DNA of 25,181 bases from DATCMA01 sp036563645. GTDB taxonomy: Bacteria; Actinomycetota; Actinomycetes; Mycobacteriales; Micromonosporaceae. Positions 15,490 through 22,091 of the stretch are shown piece after piece (the first letter of the stretch is position 1; every line of letters begins with the position of its first letter). The stretch spans positions 1 to 25,181 of the forward strand of contig DATCMA010000064.1 in the NCBI GenBank assembly GCA_036563645.1, given 5' to 3'. The notes below the pieces were generated by a model. It was not told the DNA's origin. It was given only the letters and a program-made list of their open reading frames with translations, and did no database searches. A program made the position numbers and the translations under genes.

Positions 15490-16914
15490 TCAGCAGTTGA
15501 AGTAGAGGGCGAACTCGTGCGGAGTCGGGCGCAGCCGCACCGGGTCGACCTCGTTCGTCCGCTTCCACTCAATCCACGTCTCGATGAGGTCCGGCGTGAA
15601 CACGCCGCCTTCGAGCAGGTATTCGTGGTCGGACTCGAGAGCGTCGAGCACCTCGGCGAGCGAGCCCGGCACCTGCTTGACGTTCTGGTACTCCTCCGGA
15701 GGCAGGTCGTACAGGTCCTTGTCGATCGGCTCCGGCGGCTCGATCTTGTTGCGGATACCGTCGAGACCCGCCATGAGCATCGCCGAGAAGGCCAGGTACG
15801 GGTTGCACGACGGGTCAGGAACCCGGAACTCGATGCGCTTGGCCTTCGGGTTGTTGCCCGTGATCGGGATGCGGGTGCAGGCCGACCGGTTGCGCTGCGA
15901 GTACACCAGGTTGACCGGCGCCTCGAAGCCGGGTACCAACCGCCGGTAGGAGTTGACCGTCGGGTTGGTGAAGGCCAGCAGCGACGGCGCGTGGTGGAGC
16001 AGGCCCCCGATGTACCAGCGGGCGATGTCGGAGAGCCCGCCGTAGCCGGTCTCGTCGTAGAAGAGCGGCTCCCCGTTGAGCCACAGGCTCTGGTGGGTGT
16101 GCATGCCCGAGCCGTTGTCACCGAAGATCGGCTTGGGCATGAAGGTCACGGTCTTGCCAGCCGCCCACGCCTCGTTCTTGACGATGTACTTGAACAGCTG
16201 GAGCTGGTCACCGGCGTGCAGGAGCGTGGAGAAGCGGAAGTTGATCTCCGACTGGCCGGCGGTACCCACCTCGTGGTGCGAGCGCTCCACCGGGATCCCG
16301 ACCTGGAGCAGGCGACGCACCATCGCGTCCCGCAGGTCGGCGTAGTGGTCGGTCGGCGGGACCGGGAAGTATCCGCCCTTGTAGGCGGTCTTGTAACCCC
16401 GGTTGCCTCCGTCCTCCTCGCGGCCGGTGTTCCAGGCGCCCTCGATCGAGTCGATGTAGTAGAAGGCGTGCTGGGGGGCGGTGTCGTAGCGGATCGAGTC
16501 GAAGATGTAGAACTCCGCCTCGGCGCCGAAGTACGCGGTGTCGGCGATACCGCTGGCCGCGAGGTACTCCTCCGCCTTCCGGGCCACGTTGCGCGGATCC
16601 CGGGTGTACGGCTCTCGCGTGATCGGGTCGTGGATGAAGAAGTTGAGCCCGAGTGTCTTCTCCTTCCGGAATGGGTCGACGAACGCGGTCGTCACGTCGG
16701 GCAGCAAGAGCATGTCCGACTCGTGAATCGCCTGGAAGCCGCGGATCGACGACCCGTCGAACGCGAGTCCATCGGTGAATATCTTCTCGTCGAACGCGTC
16801 CGCCGGCACGTTGAAGTGCTGCATGACGCCCGGCAGGTCACAGAAGCGCACGTCGACGAACTTGACGTCCTCGTCTTTGAGGTACCGCAGCAGTTCTTCG
16901 GGAGTGGCGAACAT
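15490..16914 (-). CDS. glnA: glutamine synthetase, type I-beta (adenylylated)
   Basis: This is the main ammonium-assimilating enzyme (glutamate + NH3 + ATP to glutamine), a cytosolic dodecamer. The 474 residues have the usual length and motifs: FCDLPGVMQHFNVPA and GLAFDGSSIRGFQ at the N-terminus, FGAEAEFYIFDS (metal site), MPKPIFGDNGSGMHTHQSL, NRSACTRIPITGNNPKAKR and EFRVPDPSCNPYLAFSAML. The adenylylation loop is IDKDLYDLPPEE with the target Tyr at about 402, so it is a GlnE substrate. The start is ATG 16914, with AGGAGGG five bases upstream. A near-consensus GlnR box lies 81-116 bases upstream, and a -10-like TAGCGT sits at 16962-16957, so GlnR-activated transcription is likely. Confidence 0.98.
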   Translation of the reverse strand: MFATPEELLRYLKDEDVKFVDVRFCDLPGVMQHFNVPADAFDEKIFTDGLAFDGSSIRGFQAIHESDMLLLPDVTTAFVDPFRKEKTLGLNFFIHDPITREPYTRDPRNVARKAEEYLAASGIADTAYFGAEAEFYIFDSIRYDTAPQHAFYYIDSIEGAWNTGREEDGGNRGYKTAYKGGYFPVPPTDHYADLRDAMVRRLLQVGIPVERSHHEVGTAGQSEINFRFSTLLHAGDQLQLFKYIVKNEAWAAGKTVTFMPKPIFGDNGSGMHTHQSLWLNGEPLFYDETGYGGLSDIARWYIGGLLHHAPSLLAFTNPTVNSYRRLVPGFEAPVNLVYSQRNRSACTRIPITGNNPKAKRIEFRVPDPSCNPYLAFSAMLMAGLDGIRNKIEPPEPIDKDLYDLPPEEYQNVKQVPGSLAEVLDALESDHEYLLEGGVFTPDLIETWIEWKRTNEVDPVRLRPTPHEFALYFNC

Positions 16915-16994
16915 TCGGTCCCTCCTGGCACGTCCCGGGTGGCTGGGCTGCTGGCGACGCTAGGGCCCGCGCATTGCCCAGGCGTGTTCGGACT

Positions 16995-17030
16995 GTTTCC
17001 GCTGTGTTACGTCACGTTCCCCTGTGTTAC
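16995..17030 (-). promoter_or_regulatory. GlnR box upstream of glnA1
   Basis: Read on the minus strand: GTAAC, ACAGGG, GAACG, TGAC, GTAAC, ACAGCG, GAAAC. This is two gTnAc-n6-GaAAc half-sites in tandem, repeated every 20 bases. The published Streptomyces consensus repeats every 22, so the spacing is slightly short. The box ends about 32 bases upstream of a TAGCGT -10 (16962-16957) that has no good -35, as expected for an activator-dependent promoter. It lies between glnA1 and the divergent RDD gene. Confidence 0.75.
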
Positions 17031-17077
17031 GTCACGTGGATTCACTGGCCATTCAGGGATCAGATCAACATGCCGGC

Positions 17078-17083
17078 TAACCT
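17078..17083 (+). promoter_or_regulatory. -10 element for the RDD gene
   Basis: TAACCT is followed by 8 bases and then GTG 17092. There is no ribosome site, which favours a leaderless or near-leaderless transcript. Confidence 0.4.
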
Positions 17084-17091
17084 GCCTCTTC

Positions 17092-17526
17092 GTGGCAAAC
17101 CAGCACCTGGAGAGCGAGTCGGCCTCCGCCGCGGCGCGCGCGAGTGCCGCTCCTCACGAACCTGCGAGCCTGGGACGGCGCTTCGGCGCTCTCCTGATCG
17201 ACTGGCTGCTCTGCATCCTGGTCGCCCGGTTTCTCGGTGATCCGCTGCGCGACGGGTGGCCGCCGATCGTCGTGTTGATCGCGGAGTACACCTTCTTTAT
17301 TGGGCTGTTCGCCCAGACCCCCGGGATGCGGCTCCTCAAGATCCGTTGCGTGTCCGTCGCCGATGGTGGCGCGATTGGGATGCTCCGGGCGTTCGTCCGG
17401 GCAGTGTTGCTCTGCCTCGCGCTTCCGGCGGTGATCATGGATAAGTGGCAGCGCGGGCTCCACGACCGGGCGGCCGGCTCCATCGTCGTGCCGATGCCGA
17501 GCGCGCACCCCGATCTGCGACGGTGA
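17092..17526 (+). CDS. RDD family membrane protein
   Basis: The 144-residue protein belongs to the RDD family, named for a conserved Arg and two Asp. Arg30 and Asp37 are seen in LGRRFGALLIDWLL, and Asp125 in QRGLHDRAAGS near the C-terminus. FAQTPGMRLLKIR is also typical. Three hydrophobic spans are visible (about 33-48, 57-75 and 100-116). Function is unknown; some relatives are proposed cation or proton exchangers. The frame is open for hundreds of codons upstream, but that part is the shadow of glnA1. GTG 17092 is chosen because it follows a TAACCT -10 and precedes the short soluble N-terminus. Neighbouring RDD and DUF4191 genes between glnA1 and lipA are a conserved actinobacterial arrangement. 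Confidence 0.85.
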   Translation: MANQHLESESASAAARASAAPHEPASLGRRFGALLIDWLLCILVARFLGDPLRDGWPPIVVLIAEYTFFIGLFAQTPGMRLLKIRCVSVADGGAIGMLRAFVRAVLLCLALPAVIMDKWQRGLHDRAAGSIVVPMPSAHPDLRR

Positions 17527-17570
17527 CGGTCCCGCGCGAACGGCGGCCGGCCGAGGGCATAGATACGTCA

Positions 17571-17603
17571 GGCGCCGCTAGCCAGATTCCTGGCCGCGGC
17601 GCC
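17571..17603. terminator. bidirectional terminator between the RDD and DUF4191 genes
   Basis: GGCGCCGC (17571-17578) pairs with GCGGCGCC (17596-17603). Inside, GCCAG (17581-17585) pairs with CTGGC (17590-17594) around ATTC. The genes converge on this structure. Confidence 0.75.
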
Positions 17604-17629
17604 GTGGCGTCACCTGAGTCGAGGCCCGA

Positions 17630-18340
17630 CTAGCGGCCCCGGAGCTGCCGGAAGGCGCCCTTCGGCGGGCGCATGTTCTTGGGGATGAGGTTCTTCGGGA
17701 TCGCGCCCTTCGGAAGCTGCGGCCGCGCGGTGAGCGCCGTGAGCCGCTTGTCCAGCGCGTTGACGTCCTTTCGGCTGAGGTGGTGCGGCAGGCGGTACAG
17801 CGTCACCCGCAGCTTCCGGATCGGGATCTCGTTCTCGCCCTGACCGATGATGTAGTCGTACAGCGGCGCGTTCCCGATCACTTTCGCCAGCCGCTTCTTC
17901 TCCTGCCCCAGCAAGGCGCGCACCCGCTGCGGCTGCCCCTCGGCGAGGAGGATGACACCGGGGCGGCCGATGACGAGGTGCACCATGTCCATCTGCGTCG
18001 TCGCGCTGACGGCGGGGGTGACCCGCCAGTCCCCGCGCAGGGTTTGCAGGATGGACGCCGCCGCTCCCGGCTGCCCCTCGGCCAGGCTCATCATCGCCGC
18101 GTTCGACCGGACGTTCAGCACGATGAGCAGGGCGAGCAGCGCCACCAGGACGCCGATGGGCAGCCATATCCAGCCCCAGGCGCCGACCGCGACCACGGTG
18201 AGGACGAGGGGGATGAGCACCGCGATGATCGCGAGCGGAACGAACCACCGGTCGCGCTTCGCGGTGAAGGAAAAGACCATCCCGATCTGCTTCAACCGCT
18301 GCGCGAACGTGACCTTCTCCTCCTGGGGCTTTCGTGCCAT
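17630..18340 (-). CDS. DUF4191 family membrane protein
   Basis: The 236-residue protein belongs to an actinobacterial family of unknown function found next to lipA. It has a charged N-terminus (MARKPQEEKVTFAQRLKQI), two adjacent hydrophobic spans (about 33-54 and 57-77), then a soluble part with VHLVIGRPGVILLAEGQ and a Lys/Pro-rich tail rich in PKN/PKG repeats. The start is ATG 18340. It follows TAGACT by 7 bases with no ribosome site, so it is probably leaderless; an upstream ATG in the same frame (18376) lies before that promoter. It has its own promoter downstream of lipA, and the lipA terminator candidate lies just before it. No function is assigned. Confidence 0.88.
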   Translation of the reverse strand: MARKPQEEKVTFAQRLKQIGMVFSFTAKRDRWFVPLAIIAVLIPLVLTVVAVGAWGWIWLPIGVLVALLALLIVLNVRSNAAMMSLAEGQPGAAASILQTLRGDWRVTPAVSATTQMDMVHLVIGRPGVILLAEGQPQRVRALLGQEKKRLAKVIGNAPLYDYIIGQGENEIPIRKLRVTLYRLPHHLSRKDVNALDKRLTALTARPQLPKGAIPKNLIPKNMRPPKGAFRQLRGR

Positions 18341-18347
18341 GCGAGGC

Positions 18348-18353
18348 AGTCTA
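18348..18353 (-). promoter_or_regulatory. -10 element, leaderless start of the DUF4191 gene
   Basis: On the minus strand TAGACT is followed by 7 bases and then ATG 18340. There is no Shine-Dalgarno sequence. Confidence 0.55.
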
Positions 18354-18390
18354 GTGTCCGGCGGCGACCGCTCCATCGGCCGGCGGACAC
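18354..18390 (-). terminator. candidate lipA terminator
   Basis: GTGTCCG (18354-18360) pairs with CGGACAC (18384-18390), and after one G-G mismatch four more pairs form. It lies 29 bases beyond the lipA stop and abuts the -10 of the next gene. Confidence 0.45.
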
Positions 18391-18418
18391 GGATGTGCCC
18401 AGAGTGAAACGGCGGCGT

Positions 18419-19351
18419 TCAGCGGTGGGCCGCGCGCGCTTCCATCGCCTGGCGGTACAGCCGGCCGGCCCGGTACGACGAGCGCACCAGCGGTCCGCTC
18501 ATCACCCCGGCGAAGCCCAACTCCTCGGCCTCCTGGCGCAGTTCGATGAACTCCTCCGGAGGAACCCAGCGCACCACGGGGTGGTGGCGGGGGGTCGGGC
18601 GCAGGTACTGCGTGATGGTCACCAGGTCGCAGCCCACCTCACGCAGGTCCCGCAGCACCTGGGAGACCTCGGCGCGCTCCTCGCCGAGGCCGAGGATCAG
18701 GTTGGACTTGGTGATCAGTCCGGCGGCTCGGGCTTGCCGGAGGACGTCCAGCGACCGCTCGTAGCGGAACGCCGGCCGAATCCGCTTGAAGATCCGCGGA
18801 ACCGTCTCGACGTTGTGCGCGAGGACCTCGGGCCGGGCCGAGAAGACCTCCCCGAGCCGGGTGGGATCGCCGTTGAAGTCGGGTATCAGCAGCTCGACCC
18901 CGCAACCGGGCTGGAGCGCGTGGATCTGTCGGACGGTCTCCGCATACAGCCAGGCGCCCCCGTCGGGCAGGTCGTCGCGGGCGACGCCGGTCACCGTGGC
19001 GTACCGCAACCCCATCGCGGCCACCGATTCGGCCACCCGGCGCGGCTCGTCGGCGTCGAACTCGGCGGGTTTGCCGGTGTCGATCTGACAGAAGTCGCAG
19101 CGCCGCGTGCACTGGTCGCCGCCGATGAGGAAGGTGGCTTCCCGGTCCTCCCAGCATTCGTAGATGTTGGGACAGCCGGCTTCCTGGCACACCGTGTGGA
19201 GGCCCTTGCGTTCGACCAGCCCGCGGAGCTGAGTGAATTCCGGGCCCGTGCGCGCCGTGACCTTGATCCACGGCGGCTTGCGTTCGATGGGGGTCTGAGC
19301 GTTACGGGCCTCGATGCGGAGCAACCGCCGGCCTTCCGGAGCGACTGTCAC
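18419..19351 (-). CDS. lipA: lipoyl synthase (radical SAM)
   Basis: LipA inserts two sulfurs into octanoyl groups on E2 and GcvH proteins to make lipoyl groups. At 310 residues it has both iron-sulfur sites: CQEAGCPNIYEC (Cys55, Cys60, Cys66) for the auxiliary cluster that donates sulfur, and CTRRCDFC (Cys81, Cys85, Cys88) for the radical-SAM cluster. DTGKPAEFDADEP, DFNGD, HNVETV and the C-terminal RSSYRAG (whose Ser ligates the auxiliary cluster) are all present. The start is GTG 19351, six bases after TAGGCT, so it is probably leaderless. lipB lies just upstream on the same strand, but a terminator-like hairpin and this promoter separate them. The E2 substrate is encoded at the right edge. 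Confidence 0.98.
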   Translation of the reverse strand: MTVAPEGRRLLRIEARNAQTPIERKPPWIKVTARTGPEFTQLRGLVERKGLHTVCQEAGCPNIYECWEDREATFLIGGDQCTRRCDFCQIDTGKPAEFDADEPRRVAESVAAMGLRYATVTGVARDDLPDGGAWLYAETVRQIHALQPGCGVELLIPDFNGDPTRLGEVFSARPEVLAHNVETVPRIFKRIRPAFRYERSLDVLRQARAAGLITKSNLILGLGEERAEVSQVLRDLREVGCDLVTITQYLRPTPRHHPVVRWVPPEEFIELRQEAEELGFAGVMSGPLVRSSYRAGRLYRQAMEARAAHR

Positions 19352-19357
19352 GCTCCG

Positions 19358-19363
19358 AGCCTA
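19358..19363 (-). promoter_or_regulatory. -10 element, leaderless start of lipA
   Basis: On the minus strand TAGGCT is followed by exactly 6 bases and then GTG 19351. No ribosome site is present. Confidence 0.6.
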
Positions 19364-19396
19364 CGCCGCCCGGCTGCTCGCCTCGCTGATCGGTCC

Positions 19397-19430
19397 CCGG
19401 CGGTGAGGGTGATACCGCTCTCACCGCCGG
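19397..19430 (-). terminator. lipB terminator
   Basis: CCGGCGGTGAG (19397-19407) pairs perfectly with CTCACCGCCGG (19420-19430); a few inner bases can extend the stem. It lies 11 bases after the lipB stop and before the lipA promoter. There is no T-run. Confidence 0.7.
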
Positions 19431-19441
19431 TGTCTCTCAGG

Positions 19442-20101
19442 TCAGGCGAGCAGGGTCGCCAGGTGGCGCTCGACCACCGGAATCGCGTCCGCCACCGTCA
19501 CCCGGCGGCCCAGTTCGGCACTGAGCGAGGTGACCCCGGCGTCGCGGATACCGCAGGGCACGATCCGGTCAAAGGCGCGGAGATCGCAGTCGCAGTTGAG
19601 GGCGAACCCGTGCAGAGTCACCCCGCGCGCCACCCGGATGCCGATCGCGGCGACTTTACGCGCCGGCCCGCGATCGTCCTCGGGGACCCACACCCCGCTC
19701 CGCCCTTTGATCCGGATCGTGGCGAGGCCGAACTCGGCGCAGACGTCGATCAGCATCTGCTCGACGCGGCGGACGTAGGCGACGACGTCGATCGGCTCGG
19801 GCAAGCGGAGGATGGGGTAGCCGACGAGCTGCCCGGGACCGTGCCAAGTGATCTTGCCACCCCGGTCTACGTCGATGACCTGGATGTCGTCGGCCGGTCG
19901 GTCCCACGGCTCGGTGCGCTTGCCGGCGGTGTACACGCTGGGGTGTTCCAGCAGGAGTACGGTGTCCGGCTCGTGGCCGGAGACGACCGCCTCGTGCAGC
20001 CGCCGCTGCTCGTCCCAGGCGGCGGTGTACTCGATGAGCCCGAGGCGGACACTACGCGGAGCGACTCGGTGGGTCAGCTCCTCGGAGATAACGCTGGTCA
20101 C
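19442..20101 (-). CDS. lipB: octanoyl-[acyl-carrier-protein]:protein N-octanoyltransferase
   Basis: LipB moves octanoate from acyl-carrier protein to the lipoyl lysine of E2 and GcvH apoproteins, providing the substrate of LipA. The 219-residue protein has LLLEHPSVYTAGKR, the RGGKITWHGPGQLVGYPI signature, GRSGVWV, RKVAAIGIRV with the active-site Lys149, TLHGFALN, and the catalytic Cys183 in IVPCGI. The start GTG 20101 is chosen over GTG 20107 because TAGGGT lies exactly 6 bases before it, matching the leaderless pattern of its neighbours. The -10 overlaps the stop codon of the upstream membrane-protein gene. No ribosome site is seen. Confidence 0.96.
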   Translation of the reverse strand: MTSVISEELTHRVAPRSVRLGLIEYTAAWDEQRRLHEAVVSGHEPDTVLLLEHPSVYTAGKRTEPWDRPADDIQVIDVDRGGKITWHGPGQLVGYPILRLPEPIDVVAYVRRVEQMLIDVCAEFGLATIRIKGRSGVWVPEDDRGPARKVAAIGIRVARGVTLHGFALNCDCDLRAFDRIVPCGIRDAGVTSLSAELGRRVTVADAIPVVERHLATLLA

Positions 20102-20107
20102 AGTCAC

Positions 20108-20113
20108 ACCCTA
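20108..20113 (-). promoter_or_regulatory. -10 element of lipB, overlapping the upstream stop codon
   Basis: On the minus strand TAGGGT begins with the TAG stop (20113-20111) of the GT-C-like gene and ends 6 bases before GTG 20101. The promoter therefore lies in the 3' end of that gene. Confidence 0.5.
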
Positions 20114-21988
20114 GTCCACTACCGGCGAGTCATCGACCGACGTGTCCGGATTCACGCGCCACAGCCACACGTCGTGGACCCGCTGTGGAGGGCCGAAGAG
20201 CGCCGTCGCGGCCTGCAGCAGCTTGTCCTGGTGCACCGGGAACTTCGCCCCGTGCACCTGGTCGGCCAACACCACCACCTCGACGTTCCAGTAGCGCAGG
20301 TCATCCCGCGCGGCCGCGCGCTCGGCGTCGGTGATCGGCGGCACCACGCCGGTCTTGGCGACCTGGTACAGCAGGGCGTCCGTGGTCCGGGGCACGGGCC
20401 CGATACGGCCGCGCCCGCCGGGCCCACCCGGTCCGAGGAAGAAGCCGGAGGGGATGGCGAACTCCCCCTGGCGGTGGGCGAAGGCGTACGCCTGCCAGCG
20501 CTGTCCGTCAGGGAAGACGTCCAAGGTGAACGGCAAGGGCGCCAGCACCCCGCCCGGTGAGACGTACGCGCGCCACGCCCCGGAGGTGATGAACGTGGGG
20601 ATTGGTTCGCGCGCGCTGGTGAGCAGCGGCATGGGCGCGAGAGGCAGGAGGGCCACGGCGAAGCCGATCGCCCAGAGGCGGCGACGCCAGGCCGGAGGCG
20701 GGGCGGCGCGCCACTGATCGACGGCGAGGGCGAGCACGATGCCGATCAGCGGGATGAGAACCAGCGCGAGTCGGGCCGGCAGCGCCGCGTTGACGACCGG
20801 CAGGTCGTCGAGGAGCGCGTACGGCAGGGGGATGTCGGTGATCGTCCCTAGCCACTTGAGCTGGGGGCCGAGCGAGAGGACGGCGAAGACCACCGCGGTC
20901 ACCGCGAGGGCGCGCAGGGTCGCGCGTCGCCCGGGTGGGGCGGCGCGCCACAGCGCGACCAGGCAGGCGGCGGCGAGGAGGAGCAAGGGGATCCCGAAGA
21001 ACGAGTTCTCCTCGGTCTCGTTCGGCGCGAGCGCGGTGCCGAGCCCGAGGACGCCGGCGAGCGAGCGCAGCGGGTACGCCCCGAACGCGGCGAGGTCCTC
21101 GGCGTGGATGCGCGTGTCGAAGCCGGTGCCGTGGTAGCGCTGGGGTCCGAAGAAGTGCAGCCACAAGGGGTACGCCAGGAGCGTTCCCGCGACCCCCGCG
21201 GCGACGCCGAGGCCGCGCAGCAGCGGCGGGAACGCGGCCCGCACCTCGGCGCGTCGGCTGCGGTCCAGTGCCCACGTGCCGAGGAAGACCCCACAGGCGA
21301 GGGCGGTGAAGAAGAGCCCTTCGGCGGCGATGGAGAACGCGATGGCGACGGCTACCCCGAGGATCACGCCGTTGCGCCCCCACCGCGCGGGTTCGCGCAA
21401 CCGCAGCACACGCCAGACGAGGATGGGCACCAGCCACCCCGCGGTCCAGTTGAGGTGGGCGTTGGCGTGCGACACCATCCCGGGCGCGAAACCACAGAAC
21501 AGCCCGCCGAGGCCAGCGGCGAGCCGTGAGCGCACCAGCGGGTCGGCGCCGGGCACGGGACGGAACCGCGACAGGAACCAGTACCAGGCGTACGCGGTGG
21601 CGGCGAGGTTCAGGGTGAGGATGACGAGAAACGTGGCGGGCGGGCCGATGAGGAAGGTCAACGGCGCAAACACCACGGCGTAGACGGTGATGGACGTGTT
21701 CACCGCCAGGTTCACCCCGTCAGGGGCGTTGAGCAGGTGGGTGAAGAAGGGGTTCTCGCCGTGGGTCACGGCGTGCGCGCCGTACGCCAGGAGCCACTCG
21801 AAGAGCGCCTGATCGCTGGAGTTGACGGTGATGGCCCGTCCGGTGGGGTCGGGCCACAGTCCGCTGGTCACCCACGCCGCCAGGGCGAGGGCGAGCGTGG
21901 CGACGAGGAGGTCCGCTCGATCCCATCGCGTGCTCCGTGCCGGCGCTGAGGCCGGAGCGGGTGTCGATTGAGGCGGGGCGATCGGCAC
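20111..21988 (-). CDS. polytopic membrane protein, probable GT-C glycosyltransferase
   Basis: The 625-residue protein has about 11-13 hydrophobic spans followed by a soluble C-terminal region of about 150 residues. After the first span comes an extracytoplasmic loop with NSSDQALFEWLLAYG; an Asp at this place (about residue 59) is typical of the catalytic site in GT-C sugar transferases that use polyprenyl-phosphate sugars. SHANAHLNWTAGW and RIHAEDLAAFGAYP are further loop motifs. The tail has a Gly-rich stretch (FFLGPGGPGGRGR). Substrate and product are unknown. The start is GTG 21988, seven bases after TAAGGT with no ribosome site; GTG 22027 in frame would add 13 residues lying upstream of that promoter. 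The gene ends within the lipB promoter and is divergent from the CooC-like gene. Confidence 0.75.
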   Translation of the reverse strand: MPIAPPQSTPAPASAPARSTRWDRADLLVATLALALAAWVTSGLWPDPTGRAITVNSSDQALFEWLLAYGAHAVTHGENPFFTHLLNAPDGVNLAVNTSITVYAVVFAPLTFLIGPPATFLVILTLNLAATAYAWYWFLSRFRPVPGADPLVRSRLAAGLGGLFCGFAPGMVSHANAHLNWTAGWLVPILVWRVLRLREPARWGRNGVILGVAVAIAFSIAAEGLFFTALACGVFLGTWALDRSRRAEVRAAFPPLLRGLGVAAGVAGTLLAYPLWLHFFGPQRYHGTGFDTRIHAEDLAAFGAYPLRSLAGVLGLGTALAPNETEENSFFGIPLLLLAAACLVALWRAAPPGRRATLRALAVTAVVFAVLSLGPQLKWLGTITDIPLPYALLDDLPVVNAALPARLALVLIPLIGIVLALAVDQWRAAPPPAWRRRLWAIGFAVALLPLAPMPLLTSAREPIPTFITSGAWRAYVSPGGVLAPLPFTLDVFPDGQRWQAYAFAHRQGEFAIPSGFFLGPGGPGGRGRIGPVPRTTDALLYQVAKTGVVPPITDAERAAARDDLRYWNVEVVVLADQVHGAKFPVHQDKLLQAATALFGPPQRVHDVWLWRVNPDTSVDDSPVVD

Positions 21989-21995
21989 GGTCGGG

Positions 21996-22001
21996 ACCTT
22001 A
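21996..22001 (-). promoter_or_regulatory. -10 element, leaderless start of the GT-C-like gene
   Basis: On the minus strand TAAGGT is followed by 7 bases and then GTG 21988. Confidence 0.5.
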
Positions 22002-22022
22002 CCAACCGCGACGACGCGGCGT

Positions 22023-22050
22023 TTCACGTCGTACGGACGGTCGTTATTGA
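22023..22050 (+). promoter_or_regulatory. candidate promoter of the CooC-like gene
   Basis: TTCACG (22023-22028) and TATTGA (22045-22050) are separated by 16 bases. The transcript would start near 22057, leaving a leader of about 35 bases with AGGGG ribosome-like runs before GTG 22092. Confidence 0.4.
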
Positions 22051-22062
22051 AAACGAATGTCA
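22048..22062 (+). promoter_or_regulatory. Zur/Fur-like operator
   Basis: TGAAAACGAATGTCA matches 12 of 15 positions of TGAAAATGATTTTCA, the actinobacterial Zur-type palindrome as I recall it, with intact outer TGA and TCA arms. It overlaps the candidate -10 and the expected transcript start of the CooC-like gene, a position suited to repression. The divergent GT-C gene's -10 is about 47 bases away, so control of that gene is less likely. Confidence 0.5.
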
Positions 22063-22091
22063 GTTCCGCTCAGGGGTAGGGGATTCCGACC

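Noticed and set aside
15349..17526. 725-codon plus-strand frame
   Set aside because: Only the last 144 codons are real (RDD protein); the rest is antisense to glnA1.
17780..20560. 926-codon plus-strand frame
   Set aside because: Antisense to DUF4191, lipA, lipB and the GT-C-like gene, all of which have recognisable families or strong features.
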